Shown: in pieces, positions 61,941 through 64,000 of the stretch
How positions within the stretch are numbered: the stretch's first letter is position 1
Layout of the letters: each line of letters starts with the position of its first letter
Assembly (NCBI RefSeq): GCF_000300005.1
Contig: NC_018691.1
Coordinates: forward strand, 1,736,001 to 1,800,000
DNA length: 64,000 nt
Reading direction: 5' to 3'
Source of the DNA: Alloalcanivorax dieselolei B5
Lineage (GTDB): Bacteria; Pseudomonadota; Gammaproteobacteria; Pseudomonadales; Alcanivoracaceae
Notes under the pieces: generated by a model
Told to the model about the DNA's origin: nothing
The model's input: the letters and a program-made list of their open reading frames with translations, nothing else
Database searches by the model: none
Translations under genes and position numbers: made by a program

Positions 61941-62704
61941 TGAACGGTCCCTTGCTGTCTCGCCGTGAAGGCAACTGCCAGGTGCTGACCTTCAATGCGC
62001 CGGCCCGTAAAAACGCGCTGTCCATGGAAATGCGCGCCGAGCTCTATGACGCCTTGCTGGCGGCGGAGCAGGACGCCGAGGTGCGTTGCGTGGTGATCAC
62101 CGGCGCCGAAGGCACTTTCTGCGCCGGCGGCGACATCGGCCAAATGAACGAAACCCAACTGGCCAGTGCCCGCACCCGCATGCGTCGCAATACCCGCCTG
62201 GTGCAGCAGATGCTGACCATGGGCAAGCCGCTGATCGCTGCCGTGGAAGGCTGGGCGGTGGGCGCCGGTTTCTCCCTGGCGATGGCCTGCGACACGGTAA
62301 TCGCCGCGGACAACGCCCGCTTTCAGTCGGGCTTCGGCAAAGTGGGCCTGGCCGCGGATCTGGGCTTGTTCCACACCCTGCCGTCGCGGGTCGGCATGGC
62401 CCGTGCCCGTCAGATCCTGATGTACAACCAGCGGCTGGAAGCCGCCGACGCCCTGAGCCTGGGTGTGGTGGACAGCGTGGTGGAAACCGGCCAGTCCCTG
62501 CAAGCCGCCTTGCACCAGGCCGAGGCCCTGAACGATCAGGCGCCGCTGGCGGTGGCCGCCACCAAGGCCATGCTCGCCGGCCAGTTGGAATGGGCCTTCA
62601 CCCGTGAGGTGGATTGGCAAAGCCAATTGCTGATCAGCGCCGACCACCAGGAAGGCAAAGCCGCCTTCGCCGAAAAACGCGCACCCCGCTTCGGAGGTAA
62701 CTGA
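61940..62704 (+). CDS. Enoyl-CoA hydratase/isomerase family protein
   Basis: A 254-residue crotonase-fold protein. FCAGGDIGQM and the oxyanion-hole motif AVEGWAVGAGFSLAMACDTV are present; the catalytic Glu positions differ from classical hydratases (QSGFGKVGLAADLGLFHTLP has Ala-Asp where ECH has Pro-Asp/Glu), so isomerase or other crotonase chemistry is possible. It is tightly coupled between two acyl-CoA dehydrogenase genes (1-bp overlap upstream, 2-bp gap downstream). Confidence 0.9.
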   Translation: MNGPLLSRREGNCQVLTFNAPARKNALSMEMRAELYDALLAAEQDAEVRCVVITGAEGTFCAGGDIGQMNETQLASARTRMRRNTRLVQQMLTMGKPLIAAVEGWAVGAGFSLAMACDTVIAADNARFQSGFGKVGLAADLGLFHTLPSRVGMARARQILMYNQRLEAADALSLGVVDSVVETGQSLQAALHQAEALNDQAPLAVAATKAMLAGQLEWAFTREVDWQSQLLISADHQEGKAAFAEKRAPRFGGN

Positions 62705-62706
62705 AC

Positions 62707-63864
62707 ATGGCTGAGCAAAACACCGACTACAACAGCATGAGCGACGAAGACTTCCGCGTCATGGTGCGCCGCTGGCTGCAACAAAACTATCCGGAGGAAA
62801 TCCGTAATCCGCCGTACCGGCTGGGCATCGGCCCCTGCCGTCCTTGGTACCAGAAGCTGTCGGAAAAAGGCTGGCTGGCACCGGGCTGGCCCACCGAGTA
62901 CGGCGGCATGGGGCTCAGCGCCGGCAAGCAGCTGGCGATGATGGAAGAGATGGAAAATTACGGCTGCGCTCGTCTGCCGGACTCCGGCATCACCATGCTC
63001 GGCCCGTTGCTGATCCGTTACGGCAGTGACGAACAGAAAGCGCACTTCCTGCCGAAGATCATCAACGGCGAGCACATCTGGTGCCAGGGCTACTCCGAGC
63101 CCAACGCCGGCTCCGACCTGGCCGGCCTGCGTACCGAAGCGCTGCCTGACGGTGATGAGTGGGTGATCAACGGCCAGAAAATCTGGACCACCATGGCCAC
63201 CGAGGCCAACTGGATTTTCGTGCTGGTGCGCACCAGCCGTGAAGGCAAACCACAGCAGGGTATCAGCTTCCTGCTGGTGCCGATGGACAGCCCCGGTATT
63301 GATGTGCGGCCGATTCCCAATCTGGAGCGCCAGACCGAATTCGCTGAAGTGTTCTTCACCGACGTGCGCGTGCCGAAGGCCAATCTGGTGGGCGAGGTCA
63401 ACAAGGGCTGGAGCATGGCCAAGGCGCTGCTCGGCTTCGAACGGATTTTCCTCGGCTCGCCGAAACAATCTTCCAACGCCCTGGTGCGCGTGGAGCGTCT
63501 GGCGCGCCGGCTCGGTGTCTGGAACGACCCGCTGTTCCAGGATCGTTACACCACGCTGGCGATGGACCTGGATTGCCACAAGGCGCTCTACCAGCACTAC
63601 GCGGATCAATTGAAACGCGGCGAGTCCCTGGGGCCGGACGTCTCCATGCTGAAAGTGCACCAGTCCGAGTTGTATCAACGCATCAGCGAACTGGCACTGC
63701 TCACCGCCGGCGAGGATGCCGGCACCCTGGAACCCTTGCCCGGTGACCCGGATCTGCATCCGGCGGGGATTTTCATCCAGTCCCGGCCCACCACCATCTA
63801 CGGTGGCAGTAACGAAATTCAACGCAACATTTTGGCCAAACACGTTCTCGGGCTGCCGTCCTGA
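62707..63864 (+). CDS. Acyl-CoA dehydrogenase, catalytic subunit of a probable heteromer
   Basis: A 385-residue acyl-CoA dehydrogenase. WCQGYSEPNAGSDLAGL at about 125-141 binds FAD and substrate; Glu245 in LLGFERIFLG fills the isovaleryl-type catalytic position, while the C-terminal loop reads YGGSNEIQRN without the MCAD-type Glu. It resembles the protein at 43687 in having the FER motif, and again has a Glu-less partner in the same operon (60873). GGAGGT precedes the ATG. Confidence 0.92.
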   Translation: MAEQNTDYNSMSDEDFRVMVRRWLQQNYPEEIRNPPYRLGIGPCRPWYQKLSEKGWLAPGWPTEYGGMGLSAGKQLAMMEEMENYGCARLPDSGITMLGPLLIRYGSDEQKAHFLPKIINGEHIWCQGYSEPNAGSDLAGLRTEALPDGDEWVINGQKIWTTMATEANWIFVLVRTSREGKPQQGISFLLVPMDSPGIDVRPIPNLERQTEFAEVFFTDVRVPKANLVGEVNKGWSMAKALLGFERIFLGSPKQSSNALVRVERLARRLGVWNDPLFQDRYTTLAMDLDCHKALYQHYADQLKRGESLGPDVSMLKVHQSELYQRISELALLTAGEDAGTLEPLPGDPDLHPAGIFIQSRPTTIYGGSNEIQRNILAKHVLGLPS

Positions 63865-63891
63865 GACAAGAGTATTAACGGGAGAGAAATC

Positions 63892-64000
63892 ATGGCACAA
63901 CAACCCATGCTGGAAGACAAAGTCGTCATCGTCACCGGTGGTGGTGGCGGCGTAGGCCGCGCCTATGTTCTGGCGGCGGCCGCCGCCGGCGCCAAAGTGG
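63892..64000 (+). CDS. SDR family oxidoreductase, 3' end outside window
   Basis: The first 36 residues of an SDR: LEDKVVIVTGGGGGVGRAY contains a cofactor motif with four consecutive glycines. GGGAGAG precedes the ATG at 63892. Position after the MaoC hydratase and acyl-CoA dehydrogenases suggests a (3R)-hydroxyacyl-CoA dehydrogenase, possibly of the multifunctional-enzyme type; the rest is not visible. Confidence 0.85.
   Translation, partial: MAQQPMLEDKVVIVTGGGGGVGRAYVLAAAAAGAKV

Overview
The window is high-GC, tightly packed chromosomal DNA from a gammaproteobacterium. Gene content (PQQ alcohol oxidation, many acyl-CoA dehydrogenases and short-chain dehydrogenases, an RND pump, TGTAGGAGC-type REP repeats) resembles an Alcanivorax/Alloalcanivorax- or Pseudomonas-like hydrocarbon and lipid degrader; that assignment is an inference from gene types only. 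I count 55 supported protein genes, two of them cut by the window edges. I saw no rRNA, tRNA, CRISPR array, insertion sequence or prophage.

Layout. 1-4106: operon of a kinase-like phosphotransferase (5' end outside), three SDRs and an SMP-30 lactonase. 4394-6769: nitrilase convergent with a PAS/AAA+ regulator that lacks the sigma-54 contact loop. 6889-10865: aldehyde dehydrogenase divergent from SDR, IclR regulator and PaaI-type thioesterase. 11066-22938: a quinoprotein alcohol oxidation island: LuxR response regulator, FIST sensor and hybrid kinase, then CXXXCW/rhodanese protein, pentapeptide protein, PQQ alcohol dehydrogenase, cytochrome c, SoxYZ-like carrier, zinc hydrolase, ExaC-type aldehyde dehydrogenase and zinc alcohol dehydrogenase. 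23098-31092: porin, then a complete RND efflux operon with a divergent TetR regulator and an AcrR-like operator. 31343-46033: SDR, second kinase-like phosphotransferase, SurE, acyl-CoA synthetase, a five-gene Liv-type ABC transporter, a FadB-like bifunctional enzyme and a pair of acyl-CoA dehydrogenases. 46159-56281: quinone/alkenal reductases, DHA2 exporter, ketopantoate-reductase homologue, malic enzyme, class II aldolase, MBL hydrolase and a FitAB/VapBC toxin-antitoxin pair. 56391-64000: IclR regulator divergent from an ADP-forming acyl-CoA synthetase, MaoC hydratase, a second acyl-CoA dehydrogenase pair, enoyl-CoA hydratase and an SDR running off the window.

The genes fit together as a catabolic region: alcohols are oxidised in the periplasm and cytoplasm to acids, acids are imported and activated to CoA esters, and these pass through beta-oxidation with two apparently heteromeric acyl-CoA dehydrogenases. 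The most interesting unexplained signal is a shared promoter architecture: an ATTCCGAAAT-like box lying directly on or before a TTGAC -35 element, found upstream of the SDR at 8627, the SDR at 31343, the acyl-CoA synthetase, the Liv operon and (twice) the FadB-like gene. It defines a candidate local regulon and suggests the Liv transporter carries the substrate of this acyl-CoA pathway rather than amino acids. Two families of intergenic repeats are also present.
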